Assembly (NCBI GenBank): GCA_937907435.1 | Contig: CALCIA010000142.1 | Location: 1-15,758 of the forward strand | DNA length: 15,758 bases | Origin: an uncultured Actinomycetes bacterium | GTDB lineage: Bacteria > Actinomycetota > Thermoleophilia > Solirubrobacterales > 70-9 | Direction: 5' to 3' | In this document: one piece after another, positions 1-6,379 of the stretch | Position numbering within the stretch: the stretch's first letter is position 1 | Layout: every line of letters starts with the position of its first letter | Translations under genes and position numbers: made by a program | The notes under the pieces: model-generated | The model's input: the letters and a program-made list of their open reading frames with translations, nothing else | Database searches by the model: none | Told to the model about the DNA's origin: nothing

Positions 1-78
1 GGCCTCCGGCGGTGGGAAGGTCTCGATCTCGAGCATCCGCTCGAGGTCCTGCTCGGTGCTTCCGGTCGCGTCGCTCAT
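1..78 (-). CDS. Acetyl-/acyl-CoA synthetase-like protein, N-terminal fragment (cut by window edge)
   Basis: Only the first 26 codons are present; the gene runs off the left edge. The peptide begins MSDATGSTEQDLERMLEIE and continues TFPPPEA. An acidic helix followed by a 'FPPPEAF'-type segment is typical of the N-terminal cap (ACAS_N) of acetyl-CoA and propionyl-CoA synthetases, which make acyl-CoA from acid, ATP and CoA. The ATG overlaps the stop of the upstream amidohydrolase gene as ATGA, so the two are almost certainly co-transcribed and translationally coupled. It would be the last visible gene of the minus-strand operon and a logical end point for a catabolic route releasing a short-chain acid. 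The family call rests on a very short stretch, so another AMP-forming ligase or an unrelated protein remains possible. Confidence 0.5.
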   Translation of the reverse strand, partial: MSDATGSTEQDLERMLEIETFPPPEA

Positions 79-1850
79 CGCTCCTCCTCCACGATCGTCG
101 TCAGGTGCTCCCGCTTGGCGACGTCGAAGAGGCCGCGGTCGCACATCTTCAAGATCGGCAGCTCCCCGACCACCGCGGTGAACGCGAAGTTGTGGAAGGG
201 CCACTCGATCGCGCAGCCGAGGTCGTCGGCCACCTGGGCGTAGAGCCGCTCCAGCTGGGGGACGACCTCATCGGCATCGCCGTCGGACAAGAGGCCGACG
301 AGCGGCAGCGGGACCGCCCCCAGCACCTCGCCGTCGGCGACGGCCACGAAGGCGCCGCCGAGCTCGTTCACCGTGTTGGCCGCCAGCGCCAGGTCGGCGT
401 CGTTCGTGCCCAGCGCCATCACGTTGTTGTAGAAGGGGTTGTAGCTGGTGGCGATCGCCCCGCGCTTCAGCTTGAAGCCCTGCATGAAGGCGACGGCGGG
501 CTCCGCCCAGCGGCCGTAGCGGTCCCACATCGCGACCTTGAGGACATCGCGCTCGACGTCCGCCGCCACCGTCCCGTCGGCCGCCACCGGCATCGTGAAG
601 CGGCGTTCGTCGGAGAGGAGCGACTCGGCGCCGATCGCCCGCACGGTCACCTCCGCGGCGCCCGCGGGCGCCCGCACCGCCAGGTCCTCGACCTCGACCG
701 GCCGCCGCAGCCCCACCGTCCCCTTGAGGAACGCCGGGTACACCGGCCGGCGGAACTCATGGCGATGCTCGCCGTCGTCGACCACCACGGTCCCCTTGGC
801 GACGACGGTCTGGACGTCGAAGCGCTCCAGGTCACCGACCATCAGGATGTCCGCCTGGCGCCCGGGCGCGAGGCTGCCGACCAGGTGGTCGACCCGGTAG
901 TAGCGGGCGGTGTTGTAGGAGCCCATCGCGACCGCGTCGAGCGGGTCGATGCCGCCCTCCACCGCGATCCGGATGTACTCGTCGATGTGGCCGACGGTCG
1001 CGTAGGTGACCGCGTCCGGGACGTCGCTGCAGAACATGAACATCGCCGGGTCGGCGCCGAGCTCGGTCAGCGCCCGCTGCACGTCGCGCTGGTTGCGGGC
1101 GATCGGCGTTTCGCGGGTGGAGACCATCATCCCCCGTTCGACTCGCTGGACCGCTTCCTCGGCGGTCAACTGCTCGTGGTCCCCGGTGATGCCGAAGGCG
1201 GCGTAGCCGTCGAGCTCCTCCTCGGTCAGCCCGGCCGCGTGGCCCATCACCACCTTGCCCTGGGACAGCGCCTTCTCGATCAGCCGCACGATCACCGGAT
1301 CGCGCTCGGCGACCGGGATGTAGGGCGGCTCCTCAAGCCCGACGCAGCCCTCCCAGTCGAGCATCTCGAAGAGGTCGTCGCCGGTCACCGTCCCCGGCGT
1401 CGCCTCGAGCCCGAGCTCGAGGTTCTGCAGGTAGGCGAGCACCGGCACCAGGAAGAGCAGCGTGATCGGCGTGCGCCGCAGTTCCTCGTAGAAGAAGCGG
1501 ACCGCCTCCTTGCCGCGGATCTGCCCCTGCCCGTAGAAGGACTCGGCGACCGCGGTCGTCCCGCGCCGCAGGCAGAGCTTCCCGTACTCGGTCATGTTCA
1601 GGTTGGCGTGGTAGCTGTGCGCGTGGCTCTCGATCAGCCCCGGCGTCAGGAACCGCCCGCGGGCGTCCAGCACCCGGGTCCCGGCGCCGATCAGCGATCC
1701 GACGTCGCCAACCCGGATGATGCGACCGGACTTGACGGCGATCCCGCCGTCACGGACTTCCTTCTTATGGACGTCGACTACGCGACCGTCGACGACGACG
1801 AGGTCGGCCTCGACCGCCCCCGCGAGGGCGTCGAGCAGCTCGGTTCCCAA
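75..1850 (-). CDS. Adenine deaminase-family amidohydrolase, substrate uncertain
   Basis: This 591-residue protein has the full two-part layout of adenine deaminases: a metal-dependent amidohydrolase barrel (about 1-370) and an adenine-deaminase-type C-terminal domain (about 420-585). Recognisable motifs are PGLIESHAH near residue 70 (HxH metal ligands), the GLEEPP glutamate, VMGHAAGL, ITGDHE, an SD pair near MFCSDVPDA, and PGRQADILMVGD closing the barrel. The C-terminal part shows LGTNDADLALAANTVNELGG, PLPLVGLLSD and PILKMCDRGLFDV. Classical adenine deaminases read HxHIESS after the first metal motif; here it is HAHSYHANLN, so the substrate pocket differs and adenine is not assured. The start is TTG at 1850, chosen for a strong GAGAGGAGAGG ribosome site just upstream. 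It lies 37 nt after the SDR gene and overlaps the next gene by 4 nt. Family membership is firm; the reaction, probably deamination or C-N hydrolysis, is inferred. Confidence 0.85.
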   Translation of the reverse strand: MGTELLDALAGAVEADLVVVDGRVVDVHKKEVRDGGIAVKSGRIIRVGDVGSLIGAGTRVLDARGRFLTPGLIESHAHSYHANLNMTEYGKLCLRRGTTAVAESFYGQGQIRGKEAVRFFYEELRRTPITLLFLVPVLAYLQNLELGLEATPGTVTGDDLFEMLDWEGCVGLEEPPYIPVAERDPVIVRLIEKALSQGKVVMGHAAGLTEEELDGYAAFGITGDHEQLTAEEAVQRVERGMMVSTRETPIARNQRDVQRALTELGADPAMFMFCSDVPDAVTYATVGHIDEYIRIAVEGGIDPLDAVAMGSYNTARYYRVDHLVGSLAPGRQADILMVGDLERFDVQTVVAKGTVVVDDGEHRHEFRRPVYPAFLKGTVGLRRPVEVEDLAVRAPAGAAEVTVRAIGAESLLSDERRFTMPVAADGTVAADVERDVLKVAMWDRYGRWAEPAVAFMQGFKLKRGAIATSYNPFYNNVMALGTNDADLALAANTVNELGGAFVAVADGEVLGAVPLPLVGLLSDGDADEVVPQLERLYAQVADDLGCAIEWPFHNFAFTAVVGELPILKMCDRGLFDVAKREHLTTIVEEER

Positions 1851-1854
1851 TGTT

Positions 1855-1862
1855 CCTCTCCT
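1855..1862 (-). promoter_or_regulatory. Ribosome binding site that fixes a TTG start
   Basis: On the minus strand the sequence GAGAGGAGAGGAACA runs directly into TTG at 1850. The purine-rich AGGAG core sits about 7 nt before the codon. There is no ATG nearby in frame, so this site supports TTG as the true start of the amidohydrolase gene. Confidence 0.6.
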
Positions 1863-1887
1863 CTCCCGTGACCGGCCTCCCCGCCGC

Positions 1888-2655
1888 TCACATCATCACC
1901 CTGCCGCCGTTGATGTCGATCGTCACCCCGGTCAGCCACCGCGCCGCCTCGGAGAACAGGAAGACGGTCGCGTGCGCGGTGTCCTCCGGCATACCCATCA
2001 GGCGCAGCGGCGACAACGCCTTGGTGCGCTCGATTTCCTCCTCGGTCATGATCCGCTCGATCCGCTCCGACATCGTCGTCCCGGGCGCGACCGAGTTGAC
2101 CCGGACCCCCTGCTCGCCGACCTCCAGCGCCAGGTGGCGGGTGAACATCACCACGCCCGCCTTCGACGCCGCGTAGGCGGCCTGGGTCGGCTTGTCGAGG
2201 AAGCGCGCCGAGATCGAGGACATCGTCACGATCGACCCGACGCGGCGCTCCAGCATGCCGTCGAGGAAGGCCTTGACGGTGATGAAGGTCGAGGTCAGGT
2301 TGTCCTCGATCACCGTCCGCCATTCCTCCAGGCTCATGTCGGCGACCGGGGTGAAGGCGCCGAAGCCGCCCGCGAACGGGGCGAGCAGCTCGACCGGTCC
2401 AAGGCGCTCCTCGGCCTCGGCGCGCACCCGCGCCAGCGCGGCGGGGTCGGTGCAGTCGGCGCTGACCCCGATCGCGCCCTCCCCCAGCCGCTCGACCAGC
2501 GCGTCGATCGGGCCCTGGCTACGGCCAACGACGGCCACCTTGGCGCCGTTTTCGACCAGCAGCTCGCAGGTCGAGGCACCGATGCCTTTCGAGCCGCCGG
2601 TGACCACGGCGACCTTGCCGCGCAGGTCCGGATAGCTTGCCGCGGGCTCGCTCAT
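1888..2655 (-). CDS. Short-chain dehydrogenase/reductase (SDR), FabG-like
   Basis: This is a 255-residue classical SDR that probably oxidises a secondary alcohol or reduces a ketone with NAD(P). The Rossmann motif TGGSKGIG is at about 19-26. The active-site set is Asn119 (in EDNLTSTF), Ser about 147 (in TMSSISA), Tyr161 and Lys165 (YAASK). The C-terminal VNSVAPG and WLTGVTIDINGG segments are typical. One oddity is that the usual NNAG turn after beta-strand 4 reads LAPFAGG, losing both asparagines. Its ATG overlaps the stop of the D-2-hydroxyacid dehydrogenase gene (ATGA), so the two are coupled. Substrate cannot be assigned; position between a hydroxyacid dehydrogenase and an amidohydrolase points to catabolism and not fatty-acid synthesis. 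A second SDR of about the same length (11875-12636) lies in the divergent operon. Confidence 0.88.
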   Translation of the reverse strand: MSEPAASYPDLRGKVAVVTGGSKGIGASTCELLVENGAKVAVVGRSQGPIDALVERLGEGAIGVSADCTDPAALARVRAEAEERLGPVELLAPFAGGFGAFTPVADMSLEEWRTVIEDNLTSTFITVKAFLDGMLERRVGSIVTMSSISARFLDKPTQAAYAASKAGVVMFTRHLALEVGEQGVRVNSVAPGTTMSERIERIMTEEEIERTKALSPLRLMGMPEDTAHATVFLFSEAARWLTGVTIDINGGRVMM

Positions 2656-3611
2656 GCGGGCTCGTTGACCGGGCAGCGGGGACCCTCGCCGCGGAAGTAG
2701 CGGGCCACCTCGTCGGCGGCGCGCGACTGCAGCTCGGCCTCCGCCTCGACCGAATAGAAGGCCATGTGCGGGGTGACGAGCGCGCGCGGGTGCCTGCGCA
2801 GGGGATGGCCCTCGGGCAGCGGCTCCGGCTCGGTCACGTCGAGGGCCACGCCGCCCAGCTTGCCCGATTCGAGCCCGGCGAGGGCGGCCTCGGCGTCGAC
2901 CAGCGGCCCGCGCGAGGTGTTGACGACGATCGGCGCCCGCTCCATCGCCTCGATCAGCTCGGTGCCGATGATGTGATGGGTCGCGTCGGTCAGCGGCGCG
3001 TGCACGGAGACGAAGTCCGCCTCGCGCACGGCCTCGTTCGGGGCGGCGACCTGCCTCAGCCCGGGAACCTCCTCGGTGAGGAAGGGGTCGTAGCCGACCA
3101 CCTCGAGACCGAAGGGCAGCGCCCGTTCGACCACCCGACGACCGATCCGGCCGACGCCGAGCAGTGCCAGCCGGCGCCCGCGGAGCCGGTGGACGGTCCC
3201 GTGCGGGATCTCCCAGCCGCCCTCGCGGACGACGTTCGCGCCGGTGACGACCTCGCGGGCCAGCGCCAGCATCGTCGCCAGCGCGTGGTCGGCGACCTCG
3301 TCGAGGCAGTAGTCGGGGACGTTCGTCACCTGCATGCCCAGCTCGGTCGCCTTGGCGACGTCGATGTTGTCGATGCCGATCCCGTAGCGGGAGACGATCT
3401 TGCAGCCGTTGCCGGCTGCCGCCTCAAGCACCGGGGCGGTGAGCTGGGCGAAGCAGACCATGAGCGCGTCGGCGCCCGCGGCCCCCTCGACCAGCGCGTC
3501 CTCCTCGGCCGAGGCCGAGAGCACGACCTCGGCGCCCAGGGGCTCGAGCGTCTCGCGCTCGATCTCCAGGCCGCCGAAGACGTGGTCGGTAACGAATACC
3601 TTCTTCGGCAT
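2652..3611 (-). CDS. D-2-hydroxyacid dehydrogenase (phosphoglycerate dehydrogenase-like)
   Basis: This 319-residue NAD-dependent enzyme interconverts a D-2-hydroxyacid and a 2-oxoacid. The substrate-binding half (1-100 and about 285-319) surrounds a nucleotide-binding domain with GVGRIG at 152-157 and acidic Asp175 of GYDP following beta-strand 2, which favours NAD over NADP. Catalytic residues are Arg234 (NTSRGPLVD), Glu263 (EPEPLP) and His282 (TPHMAFYS). It is the length of the short family members and lacks the ACT regulatory domain of biosynthetic SerA, so serine biosynthesis is unlikely. The gene starts 4 nt after the M24 gene's stop with no clear ribosome site, implying coupled re-initiation, and its stop overlaps the SDR start. 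Family is sure; substrate (glycerate, hydroxypyruvate, lactate-like acids) is unknown. Confidence 0.88.
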   Translation of the reverse strand: MPKKVFVTDHVFGGLEIERETLEPLGAEVVLSASAEEDALVEGAAGADALMVCFAQLTAPVLEAAAGNGCKIVSRYGIGIDNIDVAKATELGMQVTNVPDYCLDEVADHALATMLALAREVVTGANVVREGGWEIPHGTVHRLRGRRLALLGVGRIGRRVVERALPFGLEVVGYDPFLTEEVPGLRQVAAPNEAVREADFVSVHAPLTDATHHIIGTELIEAMERAPIVVNTSRGPLVDAEAALAGLESGKLGGVALDVTEPEPLPEGHPLRRHPRALVTPHMAFYSVEAEAELQSRAADEVARYFRGEGPRCPVNEPA

Positions 3612-3615
3612 CTGA

Positions 3616-4920
3616 CTAGGCGGCGAGGATCTCGTCGTAGAACGGGTGCCTGGTGAAGATCACCGGCCCGTCCTTGGTCACCAGGAGGTTCTCCTCCAGC
3701 CGCACGGTCTGCTCCAGGCCGGGATGGCCGGCGAACGTCTCGGCGGCGAAGTACATGTTCTCCTCCAGCTCCACCGGATACTCCAGCGAGTAGGCACGGG
3801 AGATCCACATGCCCTCGTAGAGGGAGAGGCCGATCGAGTGCGCGAACTGCTGCAGGGTGACGGTGCCGAACTCGTCGTCGGCGTAGGTCGGCAGCTTCTC
3901 GGCGACCTGGGCGGTGGTGTTCCCCGCCTTCATCATCTCGATCGCCGCGTACATGGTCTCGTAGCACTCCTTGTAGAGATCCTTTTCCTTCTCCGTCCAC
4001 TTGCCGCCACCGCACTTGAAGGTGCGGACGAAGTCGACGAAGTAGCCACCCGGGCCGACCGCGTTCTGGTCGACGATCACCAGGTCGCCTTCGCGGATCA
4101 CCTTGTCGGTGTGCCAGCGCCGGTAGGGGCTGGTGTTGCCGCCCGAGGCGACGATGATGTCGTAGACGAAGTCGAAGCCCTGCTCGTAGAGGTACTCGTT
4201 GACCTTCGCCGTGATGTAGGACTCCCGGACGCCCGGCTTCAGCCATTCGTTTTCGATTTTCCAGAACGAGGTGTCGCCGATCGCCGAGGAGATCTTCAGG
4301 CACTCGAGCTCGTCCGGGGTCTTGACGACGCGGGCCTTCGACATCACCGGCCAGGCGCTGGTGGTCTTCAGGCCGGCCTTCTCGAAGGCGACCGCGGCGC
4401 TCGGGTCGTAGATGTCGATGCCGATCTTCTCGTTCTCGACGCCGTTCTCGACCAGCACGTCCTTGACCGACTGGACCATCTTGTCGGCCATCATCTCCTC
4501 GGCCGTCTCCGACCACTTCCAGGTGATCGCCGGGCGGATGTTGCCCTGCAGCCAAGGCGCGTCGATCTTCGCGCACTCGAGGTCGGAGCCCGCCGTCTCG
4601 AACAGCACCGGGTCGCCGCCGCGGGGCAGGACGCAATAACGGATGAAGATGTTGTTCTTCCAGTTGCCCTGGAAGACGCCGGTGACGTAGCGCACGTTCT
4701 CGCCGACGAAGCAGACGACGGCCCCGAGGTCGTTCTCCTCCATCTTCAGCCGCGCGCGGGCCAGGCGGTCCTGTCGCATCCGTTCGAAATCGACCCGGGC
4801 CTGCCAGTCGGTGCCGGTCGTGCTGTAGATGCGGCGCGGTTCGTGCTCATGCGGCGTTTGCAGGAAAGAAAGGTCCAGATTCTTCCCCGTAGGCGTGAGC
4901 TGATGGTCGTTCGGACTCAA
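3616..4920 (-). CDS. M24-family metallohydrolase (Xaa-Pro dipeptidase/creatinase/DddP-like)
   Basis: The first gene of the minus operon encodes 434 residues from a TTG at 4920, backed by a GGAGGAG site 8 nt upstream; reading could open further upstream at 4971 but that would run through the promoter. It has the M24 'pita-bread' layout: an N-terminal creatinase-like domain (about 40-190) with RMRQDRLARAR and NVRYVTG, then the catalytic domain. All five metal-ligand positions of the family are present: Asp284 (VIVDQ), Asp296 (YFVDFVRTF), His361 (FAHSIGL), Glu394 (AAETF) and Glu409 (RLEENLL). The family includes aminopeptidases, prolidases, creatinase and the DMSP lyase DddP. The long N-terminal lead-in, the RM-R-R helix and the C-terminal architecture recall DddP, but the residue corresponding to its extra aspartate is Asn here. 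A catabolic, non-peptidase role is my inference from the neighbouring dehydrogenases and divergent importer. Confidence 0.85.
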   Translation of the reverse strand: MSPNDHQLTPTGKNLDLSFLQTPHEHEPRRIYSTTGTDWQARVDFERMRQDRLARARLKMEENDLGAVVCFVGENVRYVTGVFQGNWKNNIFIRYCVLPRGGDPVLFETAGSDLECAKIDAPWLQGNIRPAITWKWSETAEEMMADKMVQSVKDVLVENGVENEKIGIDIYDPSAAVAFEKAGLKTTSAWPVMSKARVVKTPDELECLKISSAIGDTSFWKIENEWLKPGVRESYITAKVNEYLYEQGFDFVYDIIVASGGNTSPYRRWHTDKVIREGDLVIVDQNAVGPGGYFVDFVRTFKCGGGKWTEKEKDLYKECYETMYAAIEMMKAGNTTAQVAEKLPTYADDEFGTVTLQQFAHSIGLSLYEGMWISRAYSLEYPVELEENMYFAAETFAGHPGLEQTVRLEENLLVTKDGPVIFTRHPFYDEILAA

Positions 4921-4928
4921 AGTGCCTG

Positions 4929-4935
4929 CTCCTCC
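4929..4935 (-). promoter_or_regulatory. Strong ribosome binding site deciding the TTG start at 4920
   Basis: The minus strand reads GGAGGAG followed by 8 nt and then TTGAGTCCG. This near-consensus Shine-Dalgarno makes TTG at 4920 a far better start than the in-frame ATG at 4971, which lies close to the predicted promoter and has no such site. Confidence 0.75.
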
Positions 4936-4959
4936 GGTTGACTGCAGTTTGCAGTAGCA

Positions 4960-4988
4960 GTGTAAGCACAATTTGAAATTTGAAGCAA
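4960..4988 (-). promoter_or_regulatory. Candidate sigma-70-type promoter for the minus operon
   Basis: On the minus strand TTGCTT (4983-4988) is followed by exactly 17 nt and then TTACAC (4960-4965); a TACACT reading shifted by one matches the actinobacterial TAnnnT form. Transcription would begin about 30 nt before the TTG start, and the GCAGT repeats would lie over or just after the initiation point, where a repressor would act. The prediction is by eye only. Confidence 0.4.
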
Positions 4989-5107
4989 GACTTGCACTTG
5001 GCCTTCACGTCTGTTACCTCTTTTAAATAGTGCTGGAGAGATGACCCCACCCGACCGGGCTTGCGGTCTTCTTGCTGAAGTCTGGGTAAAAGAACATTGG
5101 AGGAGAG

Positions 5108-6256
5108 ATGAGGAGCAGCAGTCCGCGTCAGCAGACGTGGCTTCGTTTACTCGCGCTGGGTCTCGGCGTGCTCGTGCTGGGCGTCCTGGTCGCCGCCTGT
5201 GGCGGTGGCGGTTCGTCGAGCTCGTCGGCCGAAAGCAGCCCCAGCGCCGCGGAAGAAGGCGGCACCGGCAGTGAAGAAGGCGGCACCGAAGAAACGGCGT
5301 CGAACGAAGAAGGGGCCTCGAACGGGGGCGAAGCAGGCGAATCGGTCGAAGGCAAGACCGTCTCGCTGGTCACCTGCGAGCCGAACGTCTACTGCCACGC
5401 ATACAACGAAAACCTGAAGCGGCTGCTCGGGGAACGCGGGGTCAAGGTCACCCAGCTCTCCGACAACTTCGAACCCGAACTGCAGAACCAGCACATGGAC
5501 CAGGCGATCGCCGCGAAACCGGACCTGATCGCCGTCTTCGCCTCCAACGCCGACGCGATCGTGCCGGCGCTGGCGCGGGCCAAAGCGGCCGGCATCGCGA
5601 CCGCCAACCTCGACGCCCGTCTGGGTGAAGAAGGCGAGGAATACGTCGACTTCGAGATCGTGGCCGACAATCGCACGCTCGGCAAATTCGCCGCCGAAAA
5701 CCTGATCGAAGGCATGGAAAAGGCGGGCTACGACAAAGGCCGCGTCATCGTCGTCACCGGCACGATGGGCACGCTGATCGTCGAAGACCGGATGGAAGCC
5801 TTCGAAGAAGTGATGGCCGAACATCCCGAATTCGAAGTCACCGACCCCCAGGACGGCAACTGGGACCCGGTCGAATCGAGCAAAATCGCCCTCCAGCTGT
5901 TCACCAAGTACCGCAGCCAGGGTGGTGTCCAGGGTGCCTACGGGATGGCCGACTACATGGCCGGGGGCATCATCCAGGCCGCCAACCAGCTCGGCGTGAA
6001 GGTGGGCGACAAGCCCGGCGACACGATCGTCACCGCGTCGAACTGCACCCCCACCGGCATCCCGCTGATGGAAAAGGGCCTGCTCTGGGGCAACGCCACC
6101 CAGTCACCGATCGTCGAATCGGAACAGGCGGCGGAAAAGATCCTGGAATTCCTCGAAGGCAAGGAAGTTCCTCACAACACGACGGTGAAAGAGGAACGCT
6201 TCACGCTCGAAAATTACAAGAAATTCATTCCGCAATGCGCCAAGTGGCCGAGCTGA
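5108..6256 (+). CDS. ABC transporter substrate-binding lipoprotein (sugar-type, Peripla_BP_4)
   Basis: This 382-residue exported binding protein begins with a basic-hydrophobic signal peptide and a lipobox LVAAC whose Cys31 would be lipid-anchored. A flexible linker of Gly, Ser, Glu and Ala (about 32-80, including an EEGGT repeat) lifts the receptor off the membrane. The ligand-binding domain (about 82-350) has the two-lobe pattern of ribose/galactose-type receptors, with LDARLG, IVVTGTMGT and GAYGMADYMAGGI segments. Four further cysteines (about 90 and 96 in VTCEPNVYC, one in SNCTPTG, one in PQCAKW) could form two disulfides. It heads the plus operon and supplies substrate to the ATPase and permeases that follow. 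Glutamate is written almost only as GAA here (about 39 GAA to 4 GAG), opposite to its neighbours. A stem-loop follows the stop. The ligand is unknown; the family also binds non-sugar molecules. Confidence 0.9.
   Translation: MRSSSPRQQTWLRLLALGLGVLVLGVLVAACGGGGSSSSSAESSPSAAEEGGTGSEEGGTEETASNEEGASNGGEAGESVEGKTVSLVTCEPNVYCHAYNENLKRLLGERGVKVTQLSDNFEPELQNQHMDQAIAAKPDLIAVFASNADAIVPALARAKAAGIATANLDARLGEEGEEYVDFEIVADNRTLGKFAAENLIEGMEKAGYDKGRVIVVTGTMGTLIVEDRMEAFEEVMAEHPEFEVTDPQDGNWDPVESSKIALQLFTKYRSQGGVQGAYGMADYMAGGIIQAANQLGVKVGDKPGDTIVTASNCTPTGIPLMEKGLLWGNATQSPIVESEQAAEKILEFLEGKEVPHNTTVKEERFTLENYKKFIPQCAKWPS
5252..5287 (+). repeat. Short direct repeat in the lipoprotein linker
   Basis: The 15-mer GAAGAAGGCGGCACC occurs at 5252-5266 and again at 5273-5287, a 21-bp period that keeps the reading frame and encodes EEGGT twice. 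It lies in the disordered spacer after the lipid-anchored cysteine and could change length by slippage without harming the protein. Confidence 0.8.
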
Positions 6257-6282
6257 GCCAGGGCATCCAAGCGGACTGAAAC

Positions 6283-6319
6283 GCCGCGGGGCCCCTACCC
6301 CCCAAAGGGGCCCCGCGGC
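6283..6319 (+). terminator. GC-rich stem-loop between binding protein and ATPase genes
   Basis: GCCGCGGGGCCCC (6283-6295) pairs perfectly with GGGGCCCCGCGGC (6307-6319) across an 11-nt loop, giving a 13-bp stem that starts 26 nt after the stop. No run of T follows, so it is probably a leaky terminator or a barrier to 3' decay, not a full stop. Such a hairpin in binding-protein operons commonly keeps binding-protein mRNA more abundant than transporter mRNA. Confidence 0.6.
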
Positions 6320-6366
6320 ACCCCTCTTTCGCCGCTCACGGCACCCCGACCTCGCTCCGACCCGAT

Positions 6367-6373
6367 GAAGGAG
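6367..6373 (+). promoter_or_regulatory. Ribosome binding site supporting TTG start at 6380
   Basis: GAAGGAG is followed by 6 nt (AACCCG) and TTG. The alternative ATG at 6365 overlaps this motif, and the bases before it contain no purine-rich site. Confidence 0.55.
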
Positions 6374-6379
6374 AACCCG

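Larger units (their letters stand above)
4921..5107. promoter_or_regulatory. Divergent control region between the two catabolic operons
   Basis: This 187-bp gap is clearly richer in A+T than the rest of the window and must drive both operons. It holds three GCAGT copies (4944, 4951, 4957) of which the first lies in the palindrome ACTGCAGT; a tandem ATTTGAA-ATTTGAA (4971-4984); and the dyad GCAAG-A-CTTGC (4985-4995). A TTTTAAAT stretch at 5021-5028 may be part of a plus-strand -10 region, though no good -35 pairs with it. Small dyads GACCG/CGGTC (5053-5068) lie in the likely leader of the binding-protein gene. The plus-strand gene has GGAGGAG immediately before its ATG. The XRE-cupin protein encoded downstream is the natural candidate to bind here, which is inference. 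Confidence 0.6.

Noticed and set aside
75..1850. Naming the amidohydrolase as adenine deaminase (ade)
   Set aside because: The architecture fits, but the IESS motif next to the metal ligands is missing and the context has no purine genes, so the symbol would overstate the evidence.
12..1871. Long plus-strand open reading of 619 codons
   Set aside because: It lies opposite the amidohydrolase gene, has a composition dominated by Arg, His, Asp and Val, and shows no family motif. It is a typical high-GC antisense shadow.
2652..3611. Naming the D-2-hydroxyacid dehydrogenase serA
   Set aside because: It lacks the C-terminal regulatory domain of many biosynthetic SerA proteins and sits in a catabolic operon.
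4921..5107. Riboswitch in the leader of the binding-protein gene
   Set aside because: The leader has only small 4-5 bp dyads and no arrangement I recognise from known riboswitch classes.
5041..5274. Possible small leader gene before the binding protein
   Set aside because: An ATG with GGAGAG before it exists at 5041, but the reading continues well into the lipoprotein gene in another frame and ends in Arg-rich text. No attenuator structure was seen.
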